Shown here: piece after piece, positions 1-7,738 of the stretch | Layout of the letters: each line of letters begins with the position of its first letter | Position numbering within the stretch: the stretch's first letter is position 1 | Assembly (NCBI GenBank): GCA_041299015.1 | Contig: JBFYWB010000054.1 | Location: 1 to 64,000, forward strand | Direction of reading: 5' to 3' | Length of the DNA: 64,000 bases | Source: JARFQH01 sp041299015 | GTDB lineage: Bacteria; Desulfobacterota; Desulfobacteria; Desulfobacterales; SG8-13 | Program-made: the position numbers and the translations under genes | The notes under the pieces: generated by a model | What the model was told of the DNA's origin: nothing | The model's database searches: none | What the model saw: only the letters and a program-made list of their open reading frames with translations

Positions 1-646
1 TGAGGTTTTCACTGAAAAGTTTGACCGGGTAACCGGCCACGTAAAACATGGCATCAATTTTTCCCTGCCTGAGTTGGTCCAAGGCCTCGTCAAGTCCTAT
101 GGTCAACATTTCCGCCGGTTCGATTCCCGAAACCTTGAAGAGGAGCCGGGACGTCAAATAGTTACCGCTACCCTCCGTTCCGATGGCGACCCTTTTGCCG
201 GCCAAATAATCAAAATTTACGATGTCCTTTCTTCCCAGCAGGTGAACTTCCTCGTTATAGAGCGGAAAGACCATCCTGGTTTTCGAAGCGATCTGCTTTA
301 AGGTCGGATTGGTTTGAACCTGCGATACAAAAGCCAACACGTCCGACTGGACGATCCCCAATTGGGTCTCCGGTTTCTGGTAAACCGCGTAGATGTTTTC
401 AACCGATCCCTTGGAATTATCGACCCGCAGGTCAACATTGGCGCTCTCGAAAAGAGTTTTCAGGTTCAAGCCAAACTGGTAGTAGGTTCCCTTGGGGCCA
501 CCCGTCATGATGCCCATTTTAATGCGGTTTAGGCTTTGGGCCGATGCCGGGTCGAGGCACAGCAGAACAAGGGCTAAAACGAACAGGCCTTGAAACAAAA
601 CCTTTGCCGCCACAGGCGGCGCGAGAAACCGTCTTTTTCGGATCAT
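1..646 (-). CDS. TAXI-family TRAP transporter solute-binding protein (partial, 3' end off window)
   Basis: Periplasmic substrate-binding component of a TRAP transporter of the TAXI type, which feeds a fused DctQM-like membrane permease. Reading the minus strand from an ATG at 644-646 gives an open frame that continues past base 1, so about 215 residues are visible. The N-terminus is basic and then hydrophobic (signal peptide, roughly residues 1-37, ending near ASAQ). The mature part starts IKMGIMTGGPKGTYYQFG, the hallmark of TAXI receptors, followed by a segment like LGIVQSDVLAF and the conserved RVAIGTEGSGNYLTSRLL and LRQGKIDAMFYVAGYP regions. The ligand cannot be deduced. The permease gene is not visible and would lie beyond the window edge. 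The family call is confident; the C-terminus is missing only because of the window. Confidence 0.9.
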   Translation of the reverse strand, partial: MIRKRRFLAPPVAAKVLFQGLFVLALVLLCLDPASAQSLNRIKMGIMTGGPKGTYYQFGLNLKTLFESANVDLRVDNSKGSVENIYAVYQKPETQLGIVQSDVLAFVSQVQTNPTLKQIASKTRMVFPLYNEEVHLLGRKDIVNFDYLAGKRVAIGTEGSGNYLTSRLLFKVSGIEPAEMLTIGLDEALDQLRQGKIDAMFYVAGYPVKLFSENL

Positions 647-902
647 TTCGTCCCCCCCCTTTCAAAATAAGGTTTTCTTGCCAATCCCCATGCCGACCGG
701 CCCTCCCTTTGACTGCCGGCGCAGCCGGTAAAAATTCGGCTTTACACCGGCTGATCTTGGTATTGATTCAGGTCACCAACTTCTATATCAACGTATATGA
801 ACGCAAATATCATACTAACGTGCCAGGTCAAGGGTGTTTTTAGAGTTTAAAGCGTTCTAATTTGCTGAGCAGATGTATTGAACTCCCCAAAGGAGGTATT
901 CA

Positions 903-1739
903 ATGAAAACGAAGCTGACGATTCTCTGCGAAAACTCGGTCGGAGTTGCTTTCGGCGTTATCGGTGAACACGGTTTCGCCTGCTACGTGGAAACCGACAC
1001 CCGCAACTATTTATTCGACACCGGACAAGGGTTCGGTATTATACAGAATTCCCTGGTACTCAAGAAAGACTTGCGCGCTATTGCGGCGATCATGATCAGT
1101 CACGGCCACTACGATCATACGGGAGGGCTGCCGGCGGTCCTTCAGATCAGGGGGCCTGTGGATGTTTACGCTCACCCGGATATCTTCATGGAACGGATCC
1201 GGTCCGCAGAGGGATGCACACGGTATATCGGTATACCTCACAGCCGTTCCTATCTGGAGTCACTCGGCGCGAGGTTTCGATTGAACACCACGATGGTCGA
1301 GGTGGGTCCCGGTGTTTTTCTGACCGGCGAGATTCCCCGAGCGAGTGCTTTTGAAAAGGGCGATACCACGATGACAGCCGTTCGGACTGGGGGCCAAAAG
1401 ATCCATCCCGACCCCTTGAAAGACGACCTGTCGCTGATCGTGGACTCGGAAAAGGGGCTGATCCTCGTTCTCGGCTGTGCCCACGCCGGCATGATCAACA
1501 TCATCGAGTATGCTTTGGAAAAAACCAAGCGGGATAAAATCTACGCCATCATCGGTGGGACCCATCTGGGCTTTGCGAGCGACGCCCAGTTCAATGAAAC
1601 CCTGAAAGTAATCGAGCGCTACAACATAGAGCGCATCGGTGTTTCCCACTGCACCGGACTGCCGCGAGCCTCGATGCTGCACGCCAAACTGAAGGATCGG
1701 TTTTTCTTCGGAAGTGTAGGGTCGACACTGGAGGCCTGA
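903..1739 (+). CDS. MBL-fold metallo-hydrolase, dihydropterin-phosphate synthase-like
   Basis: 278-residue metallo-beta-lactamase-fold protein. The zinc-binding signature HGHYDH is at residues 67-72 (SHGHYDHTGGL), with later metal-ligand segments GCAHAGMINI and GVSHCTGL. Length and the N-terminal LCENSVG...GEHGFACYVET...YLFDTGQG pattern match the subgroup annotated as 7,8-dihydropterin-6-yl-methyl-4-(beta-D-ribofuranosyl)aminobenzene 5'-phosphate synthase homologues, known from methanogens. In bacteria the substrate of this subgroup is not established, so only the fold and hydrolase class are safe. A strong ribosome-binding site (aaaggagg) precedes the ATG by 7 bases. It is divergent from the TAXI gene and convergent with the transglycosylase gene, so it is probably monocistronic. 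Confidence 0.85.
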   Translation: MKTKLTILCENSVGVAFGVIGEHGFACYVETDTRNYLFDTGQGFGIIQNSLVLKKDLRAIAAIMISHGHYDHTGGLPAVLQIRGPVDVYAHPDIFMERIRSAEGCTRYIGIPHSRSYLESLGARFRLNTTMVEVGPGVFLTGEIPRASAFEKGDTTMTAVRTGGQKIHPDPLKDDLSLIVDSEKGLILVLGCAHAGMINIIEYALEKTKRDKIYAIIGGTHLGFASDAQFNETLKVIERYNIERIGVSHCTGLPRASMLHAKLKDRFFFGSVGSTLEA

Positions 1740-1767
1740 ATTATGATACGTGTGCTGAATTCCCGGT

Positions 1768-4008
1768 TCAGATGGCTTTTGCCACCACCGGTATCCGCAG
1801 GTTTCGGAAGGGGACCAATGCGGTGAGATCGGTATCCGGGTTGTATCTTCTGATCAACCACAGGGGCAGTTCGAATTCCTCCTGGGCAATCGTCCAGAGT
1901 GTGTCCCCTTTTTTGACGCGATAAACCTGCACCGCCTCGACCCGATAGGTGGAGATAAAATCTTCCATCAATTCCTTATGGTATTCGAACCGTTGTTCCT
2001 CGAAGGCTGCCTGCGTGGTTCGATGCAGCGGTACCCTCAACCTTCGTCCGATGTGAATGGCCTGTCCATAGGGGATTGCGTTGAGGTGCCGAATTTCACC
2101 GGCTCTAACCCCCAGCCACTCGGCATAATGCCCGATGGTTTCCTCGATCTCCACCTGAATAATTCCAATCGGCCGGCCGTCGTGAATATATACCCTTTCT
2201 ATCGAGAGATTACCGGTGACCATGTTCGGGTCAAGCAAACCGGCTGAGGTCGAATCTGATGCCGGAGGGTTGTCTGTCTCGGGAGAACGTGCCGGCGTCG
2301 AAACCGTATTGTCGTCCGCCGACGGTTCCCCTCCGGTTTTTGGGTGTCCGCTGTCCCTATCGACCGGATCGGTACCCACCTCAGGGTCCTCTGCTGCGGC
2401 AACGGTGACGGCCTGTTGGACCACTGACGCGGTCATCGCGTTATCTTTGAAACCGGCCCCGTCATGTTCGCCCGCCACCGGTGCCGTATTCGGGACGAGG
2501 GCTTTTTCCATAGACGGCACAATAGGCGGTTTGTCGATTCGTTGCGGAATGTATGCCACTGCAACCAGTTGATCCGGCGCCTCGGCTGGCGCTGGTTCTT
2601 CGACAATAGAGGGGGGCGCCGACCGAAATTGAGGCCCTTCCGTATTTGCAATTTCCGAATGGACGGCAACCTGTGGTTTTTTTTCTTCCGGCAGGGGAAT
2701 GCGCAGATTCTGGTTGACGCAGATTGAGGCCCTTTTATCCAGGTCGTTGGCGGCGATCAAATCCGTCAGGCGAATGCCGTACAATCTGGCGATATCACCG
2801 GCGGTATCACCACGGCGTACGGTGTAGAGTCGACCATGTTTCTGATCATTTCGGAATACCTCCGGCGGCAGATCGGCCATGAGGCTTGCCCAATTCCGCT
2901 CCTCGTCTGTCGGTAGTCGCAGCCGGTATCCCTTCGGGACATATTTCTGTCCGGTAATGACCGGTGGTCGCAGGGCCGGGTTGAGTGTGTGCAACGTGTC
3001 TATATCAACGGCCAATTGCTGGGCCAGTTGCGGTAACGATGCAAAACCGGAGAGTTTTACTTCGGTGGACCTCAGCGGGGTATTCAATTCGAGGTCTCCG
3101 AAATAGAGGCGGTAGTTTTTGGCCACATCCCGCGCCGCTATAAATTCGGAATAGAAATTTCGCGAAGCAAATTTGAAAATGCGGCTTTGGTAGCTTTTAA
3201 AGACCGCCGCGTAATCTCCCGTCTCCCGCTGAGCGCGCAGCATTCCAGTGACCCCATGGTTGTAAGCGGTGATGGCCATCGGCCAGTCCCCGAGCTTTTC
3301 GCGGTTGCTTTTCAGCAGACGGGCCGCCGCATAGGACGAGCGTATGGGGTCGCGGCGTTCGTCGATGGTGTAATCGATCGTCATGTATTGCTTGCCGGTG
3401 GAACGGGTAAATTGCCAGATACCGGCTGCGCCGAATTTGCTGTAGGCATCGGGATTAAAGGAGGATTCCACATGCGGCAGGTAGGCGAAATCGACGGGCA
3501 GTCCATGTTCCTGAAACACTTGCTTGATTTCGTTTAAATAAGCGCCTGATCGAATCAGTCCTTCACGAAACCGGTCTTTCTGACCGACCTGGCAGCGGAC
3601 CCGATGTGCGGCGCGTTGAAAGTCCGCCGGCTCTGCATTCGGGCCGAAGAGGTTCGCCACCCGCTGCTCTTCCGGACTGGACGGCGGCTCCCCGCGCGCC
3701 AGCTTCAGGAGCAGGGCTTGATAGGTTTTCTTGGCGGCTTCGATACGTTCCTGACCGATCTTGCCGGCGCCGGGCCTGTCCTGATTGTCCAATTCGACGA
3801 CGTCGTAAACGATATCGAGGTGTTGGTTGTCGTGAATGATTCCCTGCCGAGAGAGATATTCGGAATAGACTTTTTTCCAGAAGTCCACATTGGGCCGAAT
3901 GCATTGCGGTACAGGAAAAGGATCGGCTACGGATTCGGCGCCGAGGCAGAAACTCGGGCAAAGGGATAGGGCCGTCATCAGGCAACAGGTTATGAAAAGC
4001 TTCTTCAT
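1768..4008 (-). CDS. MltD-like lytic transglycosylase with LysM repeats
   Basis: 746-residue murein hydrolase predicted to cleave the beta-1,4 MurNAc-GlcNAc bond, yielding 1,6-anhydro-MurNAc. An N-terminal signal peptide (about residues 1-23, LSLCPSFCLGA) sends it to the periplasm. The SLT domain is around residues 165-290: LPHVESSFNPDAYSKFGAAG carries the catalytic Glu (ES motif), followed by GIWQFTRSTG and ITAYNHG. At least three LysM-type peptidoglycan-binding segments follow: YTVRRGDTAGDIARLYGI, a degenerate one around AEWLGVRAGEIRHLNAI, and YRVKKGDTLWTIAQEEFEL at the C-terminus. A Pro/Ala/Asp-rich linker separates repeats 1 and 2. It is longer than E. coli MltD (about 450 residues) because of the linker. 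No lipobox is seen, so it is probably soluble or murein-bound. Confidence 0.9.
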   Translation of the reverse strand: MKKLFITCCLMTALSLCPSFCLGAESVADPFPVPQCIRPNVDFWKKVYSEYLSRQGIIHDNQHLDIVYDVVELDNQDRPGAGKIGQERIEAAKKTYQALLLKLARGEPPSSPEEQRVANLFGPNAEPADFQRAAHRVRCQVGQKDRFREGLIRSGAYLNEIKQVFQEHGLPVDFAYLPHVESSFNPDAYSKFGAAGIWQFTRSTGKQYMTIDYTIDERRDPIRSSYAAARLLKSNREKLGDWPMAITAYNHGVTGMLRAQRETGDYAAVFKSYQSRIFKFASRNFYSEFIAARDVAKNYRLYFGDLELNTPLRSTEVKLSGFASLPQLAQQLAVDIDTLHTLNPALRPPVITGQKYVPKGYRLRLPTDEERNWASLMADLPPEVFRNDQKHGRLYTVRRGDTAGDIARLYGIRLTDLIAANDLDKRASICVNQNLRIPLPEEKKPQVAVHSEIANTEGPQFRSAPPSIVEEPAPAEAPDQLVAVAYIPQRIDKPPIVPSMEKALVPNTAPVAGEHDGAGFKDNAMTASVVQQAVTVAAAEDPEVGTDPVDRDSGHPKTGGEPSADDNTVSTPARSPETDNPPASDSTSAGLLDPNMVTGNLSIERVYIHDGRPIGIIQVEIEETIGHYAEWLGVRAGEIRHLNAIPYGQAIHIGRRLRVPLHRTTQAAFEEQRFEYHKELMEDFISTYRVEAVQVYRVKKGDTLWTIAQEEFELPLWLIRRYNPDTDLTALVPFRNLRIPVVAKAI

Positions 4009-4332
4009 TTTTTAAAACGATCTACTCGGGCGATACAATCAGCATTGACAGGAAGAACTGTACGTTAATCCGCTGTCGGATCATGTCGCGCATCAATTTT
4101 TACAGTTTCGACGTGTTGGGTGGAAGGATATGAATATTTCAAGTGGAAAAGGTTTTTGCAAGAATCAGACCATGCTTCGAATTAAAGTAAACGCCGTTAT
4201 TTTAGCCGATTATGATCGCAGACGGGCACCCGATCCAATATTTTTGACGAATACCGTCAAATTGGCGACACCGATTATCGACAACCCTGGAACAGCGGGA
4301 CCCCAGCGGTATGGCCTGAGTTCATTGTCGCA
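4009..4332. other. intergenic region between the transglycosylase and efpL genes
   Basis: About 320 bases without a convincing gene. It must carry the promoter of the minus-strand transglycosylase gene, but I see no clear -35/-10 pair and no strong ribosome-binding site before its ATG. No terminator hairpin with a T-run is evident for efpL. Confidence 0.4.
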
Positions 4333-4905
4333 TTAATCTTTCACCCGCGACATGAACCGGCCTGTTTCGATGTTGATGCGCACAATCTCTCCGGGGGCGA
4401 GGTATTCGGGGACCAGCACCGTTACCCCGTTTGTTAAAACAGCCGGTTTGTTGCGGTTGGTGGCGGTCGCCCCCTTGATGACCGGTGCGGTTTCGGCGAT
4501 GGCAAGGTCCACGGATGGCGGCAGTTCGATGGCGATGATTGCACCGTTGAGCAGCAGTGCGGTAATGCCCTCGAGCCCTTCGCTCAGCCACTGAGTTTGC
4601 TTCCCCAGGAGTTCTTCGCCCAAGCTGTACTGCTCGTAGTTATCCGTGTCCATGAAGGTGAAGAAATCCCGGTCCCGGTAGAGGAAGTCAACCGGACGCC
4701 GTTCCAGTTCCGCCTCATCCAGCGTATCGTTTCCCTTGAACGATTGCTCGAACTTTTGACCGGATGGGATGGCGGCAAAGCGGATTTTGTAAAGCGTATT
4801 GGCACCGCGGGCGGATGGGGTCTGGACATCGATCTGTTTGGCCTGGTAGGCGTGGCCGTTGACCAGGACGATGTTACCTTTCTTGAGATTGGAAGCTTTC
4901 AACAA
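4333..4905 (-). CDS. efpL: elongation factor P-like protein EfpL (YeiP)
   Basis: 190-residue paralogue of elongation factor P. EF-P family proteins enter the ribosomal E site and relieve stalling at polyproline and related motifs; EfpL is the YeiP subfamily. The KOW-like N-terminal domain has the tip loop QTPSARGANTLYK. The tip residue is Arg33, as in E. coli EfpL, rather than the modified Lys of canonical EF-P, so no EpmA-type lysylation is expected. The two OB domains end with the conserved LAPGEIVRINIETGRFMSR. The start is TTG (a second TTG follows immediately), supported by gagga about 9 bases upstream and by alignment with YeiP. No efp or epm genes are visible nearby. Divergent from the YcaO gene. 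Confidence 0.9.
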   Translation of the reverse strand: MLKASNLKKGNIVLVNGHAYQAKQIDVQTPSARGANTLYKIRFAAIPSGQKFEQSFKGNDTLDEAELERRPVDFLYRDRDFFTFMDTDNYEQYSLGEELLGKQTQWLSEGLEGITALLLNGAIIAIELPPSVDLAIAETAPVIKGATATNRNKPAVLTNGVTVLVPEYLAPGEIVRINIETGRFMSRVKD

Positions 4906-5175
4906 AAAATCGATTCCTCGATTGGTCCTTCTCTGGGGCAGGCACTGCGGCGGCGGGGCGTCTGTGCCGGTTGCTGCCGCAGGTGTTTTAACCAGCAGCT
5001 ACCACGAATGGCGGCGTTCGTCAAACCTTAGCGAAAACAGTTGGTAGGCGGGAGTCGACTGTGTTACTGTGACGCCCCTTCCCCTGCCGGCGGCGATTAT
5101 AACCGCGCGACCGGGGTTCCGGGGCATCCTAAATGAATGCGGCGCCATGCGGCTCCTGTGTGAGAGGAATTCGGA

Positions 5176-6909
5176 ATGGGTTCGCTTGATATCCGGTTGC
5201 GATACACACTGCGGTTGGTGAGAACCGAGTCCGGAACCGGTTACTTCGCCTGCTTTCCCGAGGAAGATCTCGATTTCGACACCTGCCTGGGCCATGCGCG
5301 GTCGCATCCCAACGATGAGTTCATGCGCAAACACCTGCTGCGGCTGATCAACGCGTGGGGCAAGGTCGAATTGAAGCAGGCCATCCAGGCCGCCGACCCT
5401 TCCGATCGCTTCCTGCCGGCGCTGTTTTTCGAGGCCTGCCTGCTTAACCGGGAGTTCGCCGTCCTGAAGCGTCTTTTCGATCCCGGTGTGGTGAATCAGC
5501 TGGCCCAATATACACCGCTTGTTTTTATCGGGTCCGCTCTCCTTGCGGACAGGAGGTGCCACGAGGAGTGGATCCGGCTATTTCGGAAAAATATCTTTGC
5601 GCACTGTGAACTTCCGGCACCGGAAGACGTGAAGCTGGCGCCACCGTTTCCCGAGAGGTTGATCTCAAAGGCCAGGGATTTGAAGCGGACGCTGCGGGAG
5701 GCGTTCGATCGGATGCCGGCCGACACGCGCCAGCCGACCGCTTCGTCGCCGGGTGCCGTTGAAACGGCCGCCATGGCGCTCGACCGGCTGGCGCGGGCCG
5801 GCATTGTTGTAGGACCTGAAATGCGGCACGAGTCCTCTCTCAGTCCGATTGCTCTGCTGCGGCGGTGGGAAATGAAGACGACCGTGCGCAATGAGCGCCA
5901 CCGCTACCGTTTTGAAGGGGCCCAAACCGCCTACGGCCGGGGGCTCGACCTCGAGTCAGCCCGTGCGGCTTGTGCCATGGAGATCGTGGAACGCTGCTCG
6001 GCCTACGCCAATTTTGTTCCCGGCGGGATAATCGGGTATCGTAAAGCGTATCCCCTACTGCATGCTTGCGCCTCGGATCTGTCGCGGCAGCACGTCGCCC
6101 ACCTCGATCTCAACCGGTTGACCCTCGAAGCGCCTTATGCAGATGCGCCTCTTTATTGGATCGAGGGAGAAGAAGCGGACGGCAATCGGTCGCGTTCGGT
6201 ATTCGTGCCGGCACAATGCGTTTTTCTCTTCTGCAATCTGGATGAGCGCAAACTCTTTTCCGCGCTGGGGTCCACCGGTCTGGGCGCCGGCAGTTCTCTG
6301 GAGGCGGCCAAATTGAGTGCTCTGCTTGAGGTCATCGAACGCGACAGCGAAAGCGTCATGCCTTTTTCGCCGGAGCGCTGTTTCGAAGTTGAGTCGGAGG
6401 ATCCCGCCCTGGCCGCGCTTCTGTTCAGTTATGACCGGCAGGGCATCCGGATCCAATTCCAGGATATCACCACGCCGATCGGCGTGCCGTGCTGCAAGTG
6501 TTTCGTCGTTTCCGGAGAGGGGCAAATCGTAAAGGCGACCGGCGCCCACCTCAATGCACGCCGCGCACTGCTGGCCGCCATGACCGAGACACCGTATCCT
6601 TATCCCGGGGGGTCGCCCTCACAACCGGCCATGCAGGGGCTCTTGCGGGTGCCGCTGGAAAAACTGCCGGATTATTCGAGCAGTAATGCCGCCAGGGATC
6701 TGCACCTGCTCGAAACTCTACTGGATTCAAACGGCTTCCGACCCATCTATATCGATCTGACCCGCAAAGACCTCGACATTCCGGTTGTTCGGGCGATCGT
6801 GCCCGGTATGGAATTAATGGGTGATTTCGACCGGTTTTCGCGGGTCAATCCACGGCTCTTTGCCAATTACGTCGACATGTTCCTGAGGGTTGATCCGGCG
6901 GCCGGATGA
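5176..6909 (+). CDS. YcaO-domain protein
   Basis: 577-residue protein with a YcaO ATP-dependent cyclodehydratase-type domain in the C-terminal two thirds (about residues 200-570). YcaO signatures: GRGLDLESARAACAMEIVER, then GLGAGSSLEAAKLSALLEVI followed by ERDSES, which supply the Glu residues for ATP/Mg binding. The N-terminal about 180 residues are not recognised. The C-terminus ends without the Pro-rich tail typical of RiPP-azoline YcaOs, and no precursor peptide, TfuA, E1-like or dehydrogenase partner is adjacent. It is therefore more like stand-alone YcaO proteins (E. coli YcaO type), whose substrate is debated, than a natural-product enzyme. The ATG follows gagagga with good spacing. 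Convergent with the next gene, 14 bases away. Confidence 0.85.
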   Translation: MGSLDIRLRYTLRLVRTESGTGYFACFPEEDLDFDTCLGHARSHPNDEFMRKHLLRLINAWGKVELKQAIQAADPSDRFLPALFFEACLLNREFAVLKRLFDPGVVNQLAQYTPLVFIGSALLADRRCHEEWIRLFRKNIFAHCELPAPEDVKLAPPFPERLISKARDLKRTLREAFDRMPADTRQPTASSPGAVETAAMALDRLARAGIVVGPEMRHESSLSPIALLRRWEMKTTVRNERHRYRFEGAQTAYGRGLDLESARAACAMEIVERCSAYANFVPGGIIGYRKAYPLLHACASDLSRQHVAHLDLNRLTLEAPYADAPLYWIEGEEADGNRSRSVFVPAQCVFLFCNLDERKLFSALGSTGLGAGSSLEAAKLSALLEVIERDSESVMPFSPERCFEVESEDPALAALLFSYDRQGIRIQFQDITTPIGVPCCKCFVVSGEGQIVKATGAHLNARRALLAAMTETPYPYPGGSPSQPAMQGLLRVPLEKLPDYSSSNAARDLHLLETLLDSNGFRPIYIDLTRKDLDIPVVRAIVPGMELMGDFDRFSRVNPRLFANYVDMFLRVDPAAG

Positions 6910-6923
6910 AGGTTCGATCGCGG

Positions 6924-7424
6924 TTATTTATAGAGCTTATGGATGCAGGTTTCAAAGATTCTGACGATGTTGAAGAGCGCCAACCGCAAAAACCAATCAT
7001 AGCACGGATGCTCGGGAAACTTCGGAATGGTATACTTTTCTCGGTTTTGCGCCAAGGCCCGAAACCCGAATTCTCCGATGTTCCACATCAGGGTTTCGTA
7101 TGCCGCGGCATTGAGATCGCGGGCCCAAACCGTGCGTTTGTCGGTGGCCAGCGACTCCCGATAGTCTTCTGAAAAAACAGGCCCATCTGAAGCTTCGGCT
7201 TGATTTTCAAGGTTGAATTCACAACTGTAGATCAGGGTAATTCCCAAGATGGCACCGTGCATGCGCAGCTGCCAAGTGGCGTCGATGTCCGCTCGGGGCA
7301 GGGGATACGCACCGGTTTCGAGATGGATCAAGCTTGAAATGGCACCGAATTCACCTGCATAACGCAGCAAAAGGGTCAGGGAATCTTCGTCGATCGTCTC
7401 GATCCACTTCTTCAATTTGGGCAT
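6924..7424 (-). CDS. hypothetical protein controlled by a c-di-GMP riboswitch
   Basis: 166-residue protein that I do not recognise. It has no signal peptide or clear membrane span; it is mixed alpha-helical by appearance, with several aromatic segments (TWQLRMHGAILGITLIYSC, LMWNIGEFGFRAL, YDWFLRLALFNIVRIFE) and two Cys residues. A strong ribosome-binding site (caggggggcc) precedes the ATG. Its importance comes from context: the roughly 275-base leader holds a consensus sigma70 promoter, a c-di-GMP-I aptamer and an intrinsic terminator, all pointing at this gene alone. It is likely an output of c-di-GMP signalling (motility, surface or biofilm switch), but nothing in the protein itself names a function. 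Confidence 0.75.
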   Translation of the reverse strand: MPKLKKWIETIDEDSLTLLLRYAGEFGAISSLIHLETGAYPLPRADIDATWQLRMHGAILGITLIYSCEFNLENQAEASDGPVFSEDYRESLATDKRTVWARDLNAAAYETLMWNIGEFGFRALAQNREKYTIPKFPEHPCYDWFLRLALFNIVRIFETCIHKLYK

Positions 7425-7563
7425 CGGCCCCCCTGCAGTAAGGACGACATTCCATTTTACCGGTCCATGAGATTCACCTGAAAAAAAGACCGGTTTTCAC
7501 ATCGGCGTCACATTCACGGTGCACTCGACCGGAGAGCCCTTTGGGCCAGCCTCCCGCGTCAAA

Positions 7564-7597
7564 GAAAAACCGGGCTTCCTTCATGAGGCAACCCGGC
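7564..7597 (-). terminator. intrinsic terminator in riboswitch expression platform
   Basis: On the minus strand the arm ccgggtt (7590-7596) pairs with aagcccgg (7570-7577), followed by TTTTTC (7564-7569). The 11-base string gccgggttgcc occurs twice in the leader, once at the end of the aptamer and once as this terminator's 5' arm, which offers mutually exclusive pairing. Confidence 0.7.
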
Positions 7598-7608
7598 GTT
7601 CGTGGTGT

Positions 7609-7690
7609 TCCCCGGCAACCCGGCTGTCTTCATAAGATCCGTGGCTTTCCGTCCCTGCCTCACGACAGGTTTGGCCCTCTTGCGGGAAGT
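7609..7690 (-). ncRNA. c-di-GMP-I (GEMM-I) riboswitch aptamer
   Basis: On the minus strand the leader reads gccaaacctgtcGTGAggc, then agggacggaaagccacgg, then cttatgaagacagccgggtt. This matches the GEMM-I architecture: the CAAACC entry, a P2 stem CCTGTC/GGCAGG capped by a GNRA tetraloop (GTGA), the highly conserved GACG.AAAGCC ligand-site strand, and a P3 region with tetraloop-receptor-like sequence before GACAGCCGGGTTGCC. The ligand known for the family is bis-(3'-5')-cyclic di-GMP. It lies between a consensus promoter and a terminator ahead of the gene ending at 6924, so control at transcription termination is inferred. Exact ends are approximate. Confidence 0.88.
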
Positions 7691-7705
7691 AACTTATTTA
7701 AAAAA

Positions 7706-7734
7706 ATTATACGATGGTGTGTCTGGTTTGTCAA
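7706..7734 (-). promoter_or_regulatory. consensus sigma70 promoter for the riboswitch transcript
   Basis: Minus strand TTGACA (7729-7734), 17-base spacer, TATAAT (7706-7711). Both hexamers are perfect. The predicted start near 7699 is just before the aptamer, so the riboswitch is transcribed on its own and not as hisHF read-through. Confidence 0.85.
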
Positions 7735-7738
7735 ATTT

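Noticed and set aside
74..843. Three short plus-strand frames near the window start
   Set aside because: They lie opposite the minus-strand TAXI receptor gene, whose protein is clearly recognisable; they have no ribosome-binding sites or homology.
4130..4336. 68-codon plus-strand frame between transglycosylase and efpL
   Set aside because: No ribosome-binding site, no recognisable product and unusual composition; treated as chance.
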